From Streptomyces sp. B93 (lineage in GTDB: Bacteria > Actinomycetota > Actinomycetes > Streptomycetales > Streptomycetaceae), in contig NZ_JAGPXL010000013.1 in the NCBI RefSeq assembly GCF_018070565.1, positions 124,001-188,000 on the forward strand: a stretch of 64,000 bases of DNA, read 5' to 3'. Made by a program: the position numbers and the translations under genes. Positions 57,396-64,000 of the stretch are shown piece by piece (positions within the stretch are counted from its first letter, which is position 1; each line of letters starts with the position of its first letter). Under the pieces are notes generated by a model that was not told where the DNA came from, made no database searches, and saw only the letters and a list, made by a program, of their open reading frames with translations.

Positions 57396-58710
57396 TTGAC
57401 TTCCTCCTCCGCCTAAAGGCAGGGGATTCCAGCGGTCGCCCGCTGGGCTTCCTGCTTCACCGACGACCGCCCCGTCCGGGAGGGCTCCCGTTGAGGTCTT
57501 ACACCGTCTCCACAGGCAGACGCCGCCAGCCCGGCGGCCAGAATGTTGCGTGCCGCGTTCACATCGCGGTCGTGCGTGGTGCCGCAGTCGCACGTCCACT
57601 CGCGGACGTTCAGCGGCAGTTTCTCGCGGACCACGCCGCAGTTCCCGCACATCTTCGAGCTGGGGAAGAAGCGGTCGATCACGACGAGTTCGCGCCCGTA
57701 CCAGGCACACTTGTACTCCAGCATGGAGCGCAGTTCCGTCCAGGCCGCGTCCGAGATGGCGCGCGCGAGCTTGCCGTTCTTCAGCAGGTTACGGACGGTG
57801 AGGTCCTCGATCACGACCGTTTGGTTCTCACGGACGAGACGAGTCGACAGCTTGTGCAGGAAGTCACGGCGCCGGTCCACGATCCGCGCATGGACCCTGG
57901 CGACGCGACGCCGGGCCTTCTCCCGGTTCGCCGAACCCTTCACCTTCCGCGACAGCTCACGCTGCGCGCGGGCCAGGCGGGCACGGTCACGCCGCTCATG
58001 CCCCGGGTTGGTGATCTTCTCCCCGGTGGACAGGGCCACCAGGGACGTGATCCCGGCGTCGATACCGACCACCGCACTGGTGGCGGGAGCCGGAGCGATG
58101 CGGTCCTCGCACAGCAGGGACACGAACCAGCGACCTGCCGCATTGCGGGACACCGTCACCGTGGTCGGCACCGTACCCTCGGGCAAAGGACGCGACCAGC
58201 GGATGTCCAAGGGATCCGCCATCTTCGCCAGAGTCAGCTTCCCGTCACGCCACTTGAACGCGCTGCGGGTGTATTCCGCCGACGCCCGGGACTTCTTCTT
58301 CGACTTGAACCGCGGGTACTTCGCCCGCTTGGCGAAGAAGTTGGCGAACGCCGTCTGCAAGTGACGCAGCGCCTGCTGGAGCGGCACGCAGGACACCTCT
58401 GCCAGGAAGGAGAGTTCCTCGGTCTTCTTCCACTGCGTCAGCGCCGCCGACGACTGCACGTAGGAGATCCGGCGCTGCCCGCCGTACCAGGCACGTGTAC
58501 GGTCCAGAAGAGCCTTGTTGTACACGAGGCGGACGCAGCCGAACGTGCGCGACAGCTCAGCCGCCTGCTCGTCCGTGGGATAGAAGCGGTACTTGAACGC
58601 CCGCCTGACCAACCGCGCCACACCTCACAAGCTATCAACTCCCGTGTGGGCGGCACGCGTTGGCCGGTGATCTGTACACGCCGGTCCGCGTGGACGGCGA
58701 ACCGGCTTCC
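57396..58710 (-). mobile_element. IS200/IS605-family tnpB element, copy 3, left end eroded
   Basis: Right end begins TTGACTTCCTCC as in the other copies, with a degenerate hairpin around 57402-57425. Upstream of tnpB it stays alignable with copy 2 to about 58708 (GGCC.GTG..C.GT..ACGC ... GACGGCGA), but the left-end hairpin and the GAAGGAG tip are not found before the metF stop at 58732. The end coordinate is approximate. It probably lost its left end together with the exporter's 5' part. Confidence 0.8.
57413..58621 (-). CDS. tnpB: TnpB RNA-guided nuclease, intact copy
   Basis: 402 residues from a GTG start. N-terminal FKYRFYPTDEQ, then a wedge/REC-like helical region (about 60-125). RuvC-like catalytic residues: Asp188 in GIDAG, Glu272 in VIEDL and an Asp in HDRDVNAARN near 350-354. 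Target-nucleic-acid zinc site CGNC (325-328) and CDC (344-346; a CxC pair, one residue shorter than the usual CxxC, shared by all three copies here). All motifs needed for guide-RNA-directed cleavage are visible. The 3' end overlaps the right-end hairpin region. It is the only undamaged member and could serve the defective copies. Confidence 0.93.
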   Translation of the reverse strand: MARLVRRAFKYRFYPTDEQAAELSRTFGCVRLVYNKALLDRTRAWYGGQRRISYVQSSAALTQWKKTEELSFLAEVSCVPLQQALRHLQTAFANFFAKRAKYPRFKSKKKSRASAEYTRSAFKWRDGKLTLAKMADPLDIRWSRPLPEGTVPTTVTVSRNAAGRWFVSLLCEDRIAPAPATSAVVGIDAGITSLVALSTGEKITNPGHERRDRARLARAQRELSRKVKGSANREKARRRVARVHARIVDRRRDFLHKLSTRLVRENQTVVIEDLTVRNLLKNGKLARAISDAAWTELRSMLEYKCAWYGRELVVIDRFFPSSKMCGNCGVVREKLPLNVREWTCDCGTTHDRDVNAARNILAAGLAASACGDGVRPQREPSRTGRSSVKQEAQRATAGIPCL

Positions 58711-58731
58711 CCCACCCCGCCCAAGCCCGGT

Positions 58732-59589
58732 TCAGGGGGCGGCGACCGGGTGGGAGTCCTGCACGGCGCGGTGGACGTCGAGGGCGGCGGTGGCCTTGTT
58801 GAGGGTGATGTAGTGCAGGCCGGGGGCGCCCTCGGCGAGCAGGCGGCGGGCCAGGGCGGTGGCGTGCTCGACGCCGATGCGGTGCCCGGCGGCCGGGTCG
58901 GTGCGGGCCGCTTCGAGGCGGTGGGCGAGGTCCTCGGGGAAGGTGGCGCCGGACAGTTCGGCGAAGCGGCTGATCTGGCGTACGTCGGTGGCGGGCATGA
59001 TCTCGGGAATGATCGGGATGTCGCAGCCCGCGGCCGTGACCGCGTCGCGCAGGCGCAGGTAGTCCTCGGCGCGGAAGAACATCTGGGTGATGGCGTAGTC
59101 GGCGCCGGCCCGGCACTTGGCCACGAAGTGGCGGATGTCGCTGTCCCAGTCGCGTGAGCGCGGGTGCATCTCCGGGAAGGCGGCCACGCCGATGGTGAAG
59201 TCCCCCAGCGAGCGGACGAGTTCGACGAGCTGGTAGGCGTAGGTGAAGCCCTCGGGGTGCGCGGTCCAGGGTCCCTGCGGGTCGCCGGGCGGGTCGCCGC
59301 GCAGCACCAGGACGTCCCGGATGCCGGCGTCGGCGTACTGGCCGATGATGTGGCGCAGTTCGGCGGCCGAGTGGCCGACGGCGGTGAGGTGGGCGACGGG
59401 GCGCAGGGTGGTCTCGGCGGCGATGCGGCGGGTGATGCCGATGGTCTTCTCGCGGGAGGAGCCGCCGGCGCCGTAGGTGACGGAGACGAAGTCGGGGTGC
59501 AGGGCTTCCACGCGGCGCAGGACGTTCCACAGGGTGCGCTCGCCCGCCGTGGTGCGGGGCGGGAAGAACTCGAAGGAGAAAGTCGTCAT
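58732..59589 (-). CDS. metF: 5,10-Methylenetetrahydrofolate reductase
   Basis: 285 residues, full length. Starts [12 protein letters not shown] with the conserved catalytic Glu, then [27 protein letters not shown] and PEIMPATD, all MetF signatures. Makes 5-methyl-THF for methionine and SAM supply. Same strand as the DoxX and isoprenoid genes; in several Streptomyces terpenoid or meroterpenoid clusters C1/SAM-recycling genes accompany the mevalonate set, so membership in the cluster is possible. Its stop is 20 bp from the tnpB element remnant. Confidence 0.95.
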   Translation of the reverse strand: MTTFSFEFFPPRTTAGERTLWNVLRRVEALHPDFVSVTYGAGGSSREKTIGITRRIAAETTLRPVAHLTAVGHSAAELRHIIGQYADAGIRDVLVLRGDPPGDPQGPWTAHPEGFTYAYQLVELVRSLGDFTIGVAAFPEMHPRSRDWDSDIRHFVAKCRAGADYAITQMFFRAEDYLRLRDAVTAAGCDIPIIPEIMPATDVRQISRFAELSGATFPEDLAHRLEAARTDPAAGHRIGVEHATALARRLLAEGAPGLHYITLNKATAALDVHRAVQDSHPVAAP

Positions 59590-59690
59590 CGGGGCCTTCC
59601 TTCGTGGCTGCCCCGGCCCTCGGGCCGGGAGGCGGCCCGTGCGGGGCGGTCGTCGGCGGGGTGGGGCGTGGGTGTTCCCCGGCTCTCCCC

Positions 59691-59715
59691 CGCCCCCCTT
59701 TTTTTTTGGGGGGCG
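59691..59715. repeat. C6/G6 hairpin with nine-base T loop
   Basis: CGCCCCCC (59691-59698), nine T (59699-59707), GGGGGGCG (59708-59715). A perfect 8-bp stem around a homopolymer in a genome that seldom has T runs. Lies between the DoxX stop and metF start; may terminate or attenuate the DoxX message. Confidence 0.75.
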
Positions 59716-59730
59716 GCCGGGGGGTGGAGG

Positions 59731-60300
59731 TCAGGGGGTGTGGTGGTCGTCGGGGGGTGCGGCGGGGCCGCGGGCGTGGGCGTGGGCGGGCTGTTCGCCG
59801 GCCGTCCACGGCCAGGCGCCGGTGCCGTGCGCAGGGCCGGGCGGGGGCTGGGGGCGGTTGCGGGAGTGGCCGAGGATGACGATGGAGGCCGCGACCAGGA
59901 CCAGGTTCTTCAGGATGTACTGGCCCTCCAGGGTGCAGATCCCGTACGTCTCCCAGGTCCGGTCGGGGAAGAGCAGCAGCGGGGTGAAGGTGCCCGCCAT
60001 GTGGGCGAGTTGCAGCAGCAGGGTGGGGGCCAGGGCCCTGCCGCTGATCAGGAGGAGCCCGATGGTGGTTTCCAGGGCGCCGGTCAGGACGGAGGCGGTG
60101 CCTCCGGAAAGGAGTCCGAAGGTGAGCCGTTCGGTGGTGTCGGCGGCCAGGGCCTCGGCCGGGCTGAGGCCGGGGACGAACTTCGGTGCCCCGAACCACA
60201 CGTAGATGAGGCCTATGGAGATCCGCAGGAGGGTGATCCCCAGGGAGGCGCTGAGCTGTTCAAGGGCGCGCACCGTCCTTGCGTAGATGCGCATCGGCAT
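59731..60300 (-). CDS. DoxX-family membrane protein
   Basis: 189 residues with four membrane helices and the DoxX pattern: GITLLRISIGLIYVWFGAPKF near the N-terminus, GALETTIGLLLISGRALAPTLL in helix 2, and KNLVLVAASIVIL in helix 4. The last ~40 residues are Pro/His/Ala-rich and soluble. DoxX proteins are quinone- or redox-related membrane proteins of unclear role. ATG 60300 or 60294. Follows the polyprenyl synthase gene on the same strand. Confidence 0.85.
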   Translation of the reverse strand: MPMRIYARTVRALEQLSASLGITLLRISIGLIYVWFGAPKFVPGLSPAEALAADTTERLTFGLLSGGTASVLTGALETTIGLLLISGRALAPTLLLQLAHMAGTFTPLLLFPDRTWETYGICTLEGQYILKNLVLVAASIVILGHSRNRPQPPPGPAHGTGAWPWTAGEQPAHAHARGPAAPPDDHHTP

Positions 60301-60371
60301 GTCTGGTCCCCCGGTCGGATGTGGGTGCGGCGTGGTGGCACCCCGAGGGGTGCCGGGTGCCGTTGGCGGTG

Positions 60372-61445
60372 TCAGGCGTTGCGGTAGGCGACCTTGGTGG
60401 CCATGGCGGTCAGTTCGTCGCGCCAGACGGTGTCGATGGGGGCGTCGGCGATGGCCTTGCAGCCCCGTTCGACGAGGTCGGCGATGTGCGCTTCGACGTC
60501 GGCGGGCACGCCGGTGTCCAGCAGCCGGTCGCGGACCTCGGCGGGTGCGTGGCGGCCGCTGGTGACCAGGGTGCGGATGCGGTCGTCGCGCTGCATCGCC
60601 CAGCCCAGCAGCAGGGTCATCTTGTGCTGCTGGAAGTCCAGGCCGGCGGGCTTGCCGGTGTCGGCGGCGTCACCGAAGGCGTCCAGCAGGTCGTCGCGGA
60701 GCTGGAAGGCCTCGCCGACGGCTTCGCCGTACTCCTTGAAGGCGGGGGCGAGGTCGGGGCGTCCGGCGACGCTCGCGCCGACGGCCAGTGGCCGGTGGAT
60801 GGTGTAGTGGCCGGACTTGACCAGGGCGACGAGGCGGGACAGGCGCGGGTCGACGGAGAACTCCGCGGCGGCGGCGATGTCCATGTACTGGCCGATCATC
60901 AGTTCCGCGCGCAGGGTGTTCCACACCTCCAGCACGGTGGCCGGGGCGCTCGACATCAGCTGGTCGGAGTAGACCAGGGCGAGGTCGCCGACGAGGACGG
61001 CGACGCTCTCGCCGAAGCGGCGGGCCTCGCCCTGCCAGGCGTTGGCGGTGTGCAGGGCGCTGTGGTGGGCGTGGACGGTGGGCTCGCCGCGGCGGCGGGT
61101 GGAGGCGTCGAAGACGTCGTCGTGGACGAGGGCGGAGACGTGCAGCATCTCCAGGGCGGCGGCGGCCGCGACGATCGCGCCGTCGTCCGGGTCGCCGCCG
61201 GCGGCGAGGTGGCCGGTGACGCAGAAGGCGGGCCTGATGCGTTTGCCGCCGGAGGCGACCAGGTCGCTCAGGGCGTCGACGGCGACGACGGCGCGTTCGT
61301 CGACCGTCGCCCAGGTGTCGTGCTCGGCGGTGAGGAAGGAACGCAGGTGCTCCTCGACGCGGCCGAGGAGCACCTGGCTGGTGCGGCGCGCGGCGGCGGC
61401 CGGATCCTGGCCCGTGCCCGGCGAGGAGGTCACTTCCGTGGTCAC
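60372..61445 (-). CDS. Polyprenyl diphosphate synthase (FPP/GGPP type)
   Basis: 357 residues. First Asp-rich motif DDVFD near 108-112 in LVHDDVFDAS, second Asp-rich motif DDLLD near 247-251, substrate-binding GGKRIRP near 68-74. The position four or five residues before the first motif is Ala/Ser, not an aromatic residue, so the pocket is open and GGPP or FPP rather than GPP is likely. GTG start 61445. Joined to nphT7 and HMG-CoA synthase genes: takes IPP/DMAPP from the mevalonate pathway. Confidence 0.92.
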   Translation of the reverse strand: MTTEVTSSPGTGQDPAAAARRTSQVLLGRVEEHLRSFLTAEHDTWATVDERAVVAVDALSDLVASGGKRIRPAFCVTGHLAAGGDPDDGAIVAAAAALEMLHVSALVHDDVFDASTRRRGEPTVHAHHSALHTANAWQGEARRFGESVAVLVGDLALVYSDQLMSSAPATVLEVWNTLRAELMIGQYMDIAAAAEFSVDPRLSRLVALVKSGHYTIHRPLAVGASVAGRPDLAPAFKEYGEAVGEAFQLRDDLLDAFGDAADTGKPAGLDFQQHKMTLLLGWAMQRDDRIRTLVTSGRHAPAEVRDRLLDTGVPADVEAHIADLVERGCKAIADAPIDTVWRDELTAMATKVAYRNA

Positions 61446-61517
61446 ACCTATCTCCTTGTACGGGAAGAACTCATGCGGACAACAGCTGGTGTGCGGTGGG
61501 GGCCGGGCGCGGACGGG

Positions 61518-62495
61518 TCACCATTCGACGAGGGCGAGGCCCGCGGCCATGCCGCCGCCGAACCCGGCGATGAGGATCAGTTCGCCGGGGTGGAAGGCGC
61601 CCTGGCGGGCGGCGGCGTCCAGGGTGAGGGGGATGGACGCGGCGCCGGTGTTGGCGTGGTCGGCGAGGGTCTGGTGCATGGTGGCGTGCGGCAGGGCCAT
61701 CTTGGCGAAGACCTCTTCCAGGAGGATGCCGTTGGCCTGGTGGGGCACGAAGTGGCGGATGTCGTCGGGGATGACCCCGGCCTCGTGCAGGAACTGCTTG
61801 GCCAGCTGCGGCAGGTGGTCGTTGACGAAGCGGCGCACCTCGCGGCCGATCATCGCGAAGTACTGCTGGCCCTCATCCAGGCCGGCCGGGTCCAGGGGGC
61901 GGCGGCTGCCGCCGGCGGGCACCTCGATCAGGTGGGACATCTCGCCGAAGGTGTGCAGGGTGCTGTGGCGGATGCGCGGGCCGCTCTGGGCGGGGCCCAG
62001 CACGAGGGCTCCGGCGCCGTCGCCGAAGAGGATGACGGTCTTGCGGTCGGTGGGGTCGAGGATGCGGGAGTAGATGTCCGCGCCGATGACCAGGGCGTGG
62101 CCGCCGCGGCGGGCGAGGACGCCTTCGGCCGCGGACAGCGCGAACACCGAGCCGGAGCAGACGGCGTTGACGTCGAAGGCGGCCGCGGCGGCGGCGCCGA
62201 GGTGCTGCTGGACGTAGGCGGCGGTGGGCGGCTGGGGGCGGTCCGGGGTGGAGGTGGCGACCACGATCACGGACAGCTGGTCGGCGGTGATGCCCGCCGC
62301 CTCCAGGGCGGCGCGTGCGGCCTCGGCGGCCAGGTCCGAGGTGGCCTGGCCGGGGGCGGCGTAACGGCGCTGGCGGATCCCGGTCTTGCGGGTGATCCAG
62401 GCGTCGTCGACCCCGGCTGCCGCACCGACCTCGTCGTTCAAGACAACCCGGTCCGGCACATAGGCACCCGTACCGAGGATCCTGACGTCGCTCAT
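61518..62495 (-). CDS. nphT7: Acetoacetyl-CoA synthase (NphT7 type)
   Basis: 325 residues, very similar to the Streptomyces CL190 NphT7 pattern as I know it: GTGAYVPDRVV at the start, DDAWITRKTGIRQRR, ATSTPDRPQPPTAAYVQ. KAS III triad: Cys113 (AVCSG), His252 (VPHQANG), Asn282 (NTGAAS). NphT7 condenses acetyl-CoA with malonyl-CoA irreversibly to acetoacetyl-CoA, priming the mevalonate route. Placed after HMG-CoA synthase as in CL190. A FabH is the alternative, disfavoured by context and motif match. Confidence 0.94.
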   Translation of the reverse strand: MSDVRILGTGAYVPDRVVLNDEVGAAAGVDDAWITRKTGIRQRRYAAPGQATSDLAAEAARAALEAAGITADQLSVIVVATSTPDRPQPPTAAYVQQHLGAAAAAAFDVNAVCSGSVFALSAAEGVLARRGGHALVIGADIYSRILDPTDRKTVILFGDGAGALVLGPAQSGPRIRHSTLHTFGEMSHLIEVPAGGSRRPLDPAGLDEGQQYFAMIGREVRRFVNDHLPQLAKQFLHEAGVIPDDIRHFVPHQANGILLEEVFAKMALPHATMHQTLADHANTGAASIPLTLDAAARQGAFHPGELILIAGFGGGMAAGLALVEW

Positions 62496-62627
62496 GCGGC
62501 GGCCCTCCCTTCAAGTGGTGGTCACAGGTGGTGTGGTGGAAAAAGCTGGAGCGGATGGGGTGCTCGGCGGCCCGCCCCGCCCCTCCCGGGGGCTGTCCGG
62601 CGCGGGGCGGGGGCGGGCCGCCGAGGG

Positions 62628-63803
62628 TCAGCGGGCTTCGTAGATGCGCTTGTGGTCGCGCAGGGCGGCCAGCCGGAACGGGCCGGTGGTCTGCGCCGGG
62701 GTGGGGTGGTCGCCGCCGTCGCCGGGGAAGGTCCGCTGGTGCAGGTCGCGGTATCCGGCGTAGTCCAGCGGGGTGCGGCGCTCGATGGTGGCGCGGTTGG
62801 CCTTGGTGCGCAGGTGCTCGCGGTAGCCGGCGACGGGGGTCGCGGCGAAGAACTCCGCGACGCTGCCGGAGCCGTAGCTGAACAGGCCGATGGGGCGGCC
62901 GGTGAGGTCGTCGGCCTGGTCCAGCAGGGCGGCGAGGCCCAGGTAGACGGAGGCGGTGTAGCTGTTGCCGATGACGGTGTTGTAGGCGGTGGTCAGGCCG
63001 ATGGCGGCCTCGACGGCTTCCTTGTCGGTGTCGGCGCCGCAGTAGTTGAGCAGGTGGCGGTGGGCCTTGTAGGCCATCTTGGTGAAGGGCTGGTGGTAGC
63101 AGAACGCGGCGAACTCCTGAAGGGTGCGGCCGCCTTGTTCGCTGTAGTCCTTGAAGGCGCCCTCGACGGCCTGGAGGTAGGCGTTGATGGACTCCTGCCC
63201 GTCGACGAGGGCGGCGTCGCGGTAGTTGGGCCGCCAAAAATCCATGACGTCGGCGGTGAACAGGCCGGAGCGGTCCTCGATGCGCAGCAGGGCGGGGTCG
63301 GCGCCCACCAGCATGGCGACGGCGGCGGCGCCCTGGGTGGCCTCGCCGGGGCTGTCGAGTTCGTACTTGGAGACGTCGCTGGCGATGACCAGGACCTGCT
63401 GGGCGGGGTCGCGGCGGATGAGGCCGATGGCGAACTGGAGGGCGGCGGTGGCGCCGTAGCAGGCCTGCTTGAGTTCCACGACGCGGCAGGCGGAGGGCAG
63501 CTGGAGCAGGGAGTGCACGTAGATGCCGGCGGCCTTGGCCTGGTCGATGGAGGACTCGGTGGCGAAGACGACGGTGCGGATGCGGTCGCTGCCGTGGGCG
63601 GCGATGAGGGGGGCCGCGGCGGCGGCGGCCATGGTGACGATGTCCTCGTCGGCGGCGGGCACGCTCATCGACTGCTGGCCGATGCCGATGTGGTACTTGC
63701 CGATCTCGGTGCCGTTGTGCGCGGCGAGGGCCGTGTGCGGCAGCACGAACTCGGTGCTGGCGAAGGACAGATCGTGTATTCCGACGGCGATATCGCTGGA
63801 CAT
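62628..63803 (-). CDS. mvaS: Hydroxymethylglutaryl-CoA synthase
   Basis: 391 residues. Catalytic Glu in VFATESSID near 79, catalytic Cys in LKQACYGAT near 112, His in FCYHQPFTKM near 235, and a C-terminal YGSGSVAEFF. Condenses acetyl-CoA with acetoacetyl-CoA to HMG-CoA. ATG lies 5 bp after the stop of the HMG-CoA reductase gene (TAAGGCTCATG); the AAGG inside this junction is the ribosome site. Central step of the mevalonate segment. Confidence 0.96.
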   Translation of the reverse strand: MSSDIAVGIHDLSFASTEFVLPHTALAAHNGTEIGKYHIGIGQQSMSVPAADEDIVTMAAAAAAPLIAAHGSDRIRTVVFATESSIDQAKAAGIYVHSLLQLPSACRVVELKQACYGATAALQFAIGLIRRDPAQQVLVIASDVSKYELDSPGEATQGAAAVAMLVGADPALLRIEDRSGLFTADVMDFWRPNYRDAALVDGQESINAYLQAVEGAFKDYSEQGGRTLQEFAAFCYHQPFTKMAYKAHRHLLNYCGADTDKEAVEAAIGLTTAYNTVIGNSYTASVYLGLAALLDQADDLTGRPIGLFSYGSGSVAEFFAATPVAGYREHLRTKANRATIERRTPLDYAGYRDLHQRTFPGDGGDHPTPAQTTGPFRLAALRDHKRIYEAR

Positions 63804-63808
63804 GAGCC

Positions 63809-64000
63809 TTAAACACCAACCTTTTGTGTCGTGTGGTCGCGTTCCAACTGCACGTGCGCGCGCATGAGTTCGCCGGGGTTGGTCTGGGCGGCGAGCAGGG
63901 ACAGCTCCCCGCACAGCACGGTGGCCGCGGCGATGACGGCCAGCCGGCGGGCGTTGTGGCCGGGCTCGGCCTCGGCGCGGCAGCCCAGGCGGGCGAGGTT
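63809..64000 (-). CDS. mvaA: HMG-CoA reductase, C-terminal end (cut by window edge)
   Basis: Sixty-three codons plus TAA, running out of the window. The sequence has EAEPGHNARRLAVIAAATVLCGELSLLAAQ (given here in two pieces: PGHNARRLAVIAA and TVLCGELSLLAAQ), the C-terminal pattern of HMG-CoA reductase, including the catalytic His of the GHN/ GHN-type motif, then RAHVQLERDH. Reduces HMG-CoA to mevalonate. Fits the order reductase-synthase-NphT7 of Streptomyces mevalonate clusters. Confidence 0.88.
   Translation of the reverse strand, partial: NLARLGCRAEAEPGHNARRLAVIAAATVLCGELSLLAAQTNPGELMRAHVQLERDHTTQKVGV

Noticed and set aside
61518..62495. Housekeeping FabH (KAS III of fatty-acid synthesis)
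   Set aside because: No fatty-acid genes adjacent; sequence blocks and position after HMG-CoA synthase match NphT7.
60279..63812. Very long plus-strand open frame of over 1100 codons opposite the isoprenoid genes
   Set aside because: It is antisense to four well-recognised enzymes; its composition (Gly, Val, Asp, Gln runs) is what the complement of high-GC codons gives.
1..64000. tRNA, rRNA, CRISPR arrays, complete prophage or integrase
   Set aside because: None seen on reading; repeats present are IS ends, operators and short tandem repeats only. A covariance-model search could still find a small RNA I missed.

Overview
The window is high-GC actinobacterial DNA, almost certainly Streptomyces. 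Coding frames have strong third-position G/C bias, GTG and TTG starts are frequent, many genes overlap by four bases (ATGA or GTGA), and the families are typical of the genus: SigJ-type ECF factor, DrrAB-type exporter, XRE proteins with a membrane helix, an NphB-like prenyltransferase and an NphT7-type mevalonate cluster. No rRNA, tRNA or CRISPR array was seen.

Left part (1-8266). A minus-strand sulfur module encodes a rhodanese/MBL persulfide-dioxygenase-like fusion, a rhodanese-DUF2892 protein, a TauE/SafE exporter, a thioredoxin and a CsoR-family sensor whose residues (C36, G61, C65) fit a persulfide sensor (CstR) better than a copper sensor. TACCCC..GGGGTA operators precede both transcription units. 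A small winged-helix regulator and a decayed IS605-type tnpB element follow, with the element abutting the start codon of a TerC gene.

8297-15474. A TetR/SnoaL/SDR/SDR group has a paired operator at 11096-11138. Next come a truncated aminoglycoside-phosphotransferase-like gene fused by an apparent deletion to an alpha/beta hydrolase, and a second tnpB element that splits the hydrolase. An aldo/keto reductase and an SRPBCC gene form an operon.

15690-29662. A DUF234-like ATPase with a proline in its P-loop, an NDH-2-like flavoprotein and a SigJ-type sigma factor are followed by an NphB/CloQ-like aromatic prenyltransferase, a tandem SnoaL protein and a DHA2 exporter with an early TTA codon. Two HTH-membrane-wall-binding proteins face a secreted-type amidase with five peptidoglycan-binding repeats, and a Tat-exported PhoX-like enzyme follows.

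29929-39860. A ricin-lectin HTH membrane protein, a DHFR-like reductase, a four-gene XRE/metallopeptidase/MAB_1171c/FAD-monooxygenase cassette, and a GbsR/MarR regulator divergent from a DUF4097-DrrA-DrrB set.

40220-52057. A large secreted multidomain carbohydrate-active protein, then a LacI-controlled ABC importer with GH5-like and GH38 glycosidases, which reads as an alpha-mannoside uptake and breakdown locus.

52255-64000. Small VOC, GNAT-remnant and zinc-ribbon genes, a second TerC, TetR with a saccharopine-dehydrogenase-like protein, and a TetR gene behind an MFS exporter that has lost its 5' part to a third, intact tnpB element. The right edge holds metF, DoxX, a polyprenyl synthase, nphT7, HMG-CoA synthase and the end of HMG-CoA reductase: the upstream half of the mevalonate pathway feeding a terpenoid cluster that continues beyond the window.

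The most distinctive signal is the tnpB element family. Two copies sit immediately before an ATGA sequence and carry GAAGGAG exactly seven bases before that ATG, so each insertion supplies a ribosome-binding site to the codon it lands next to.
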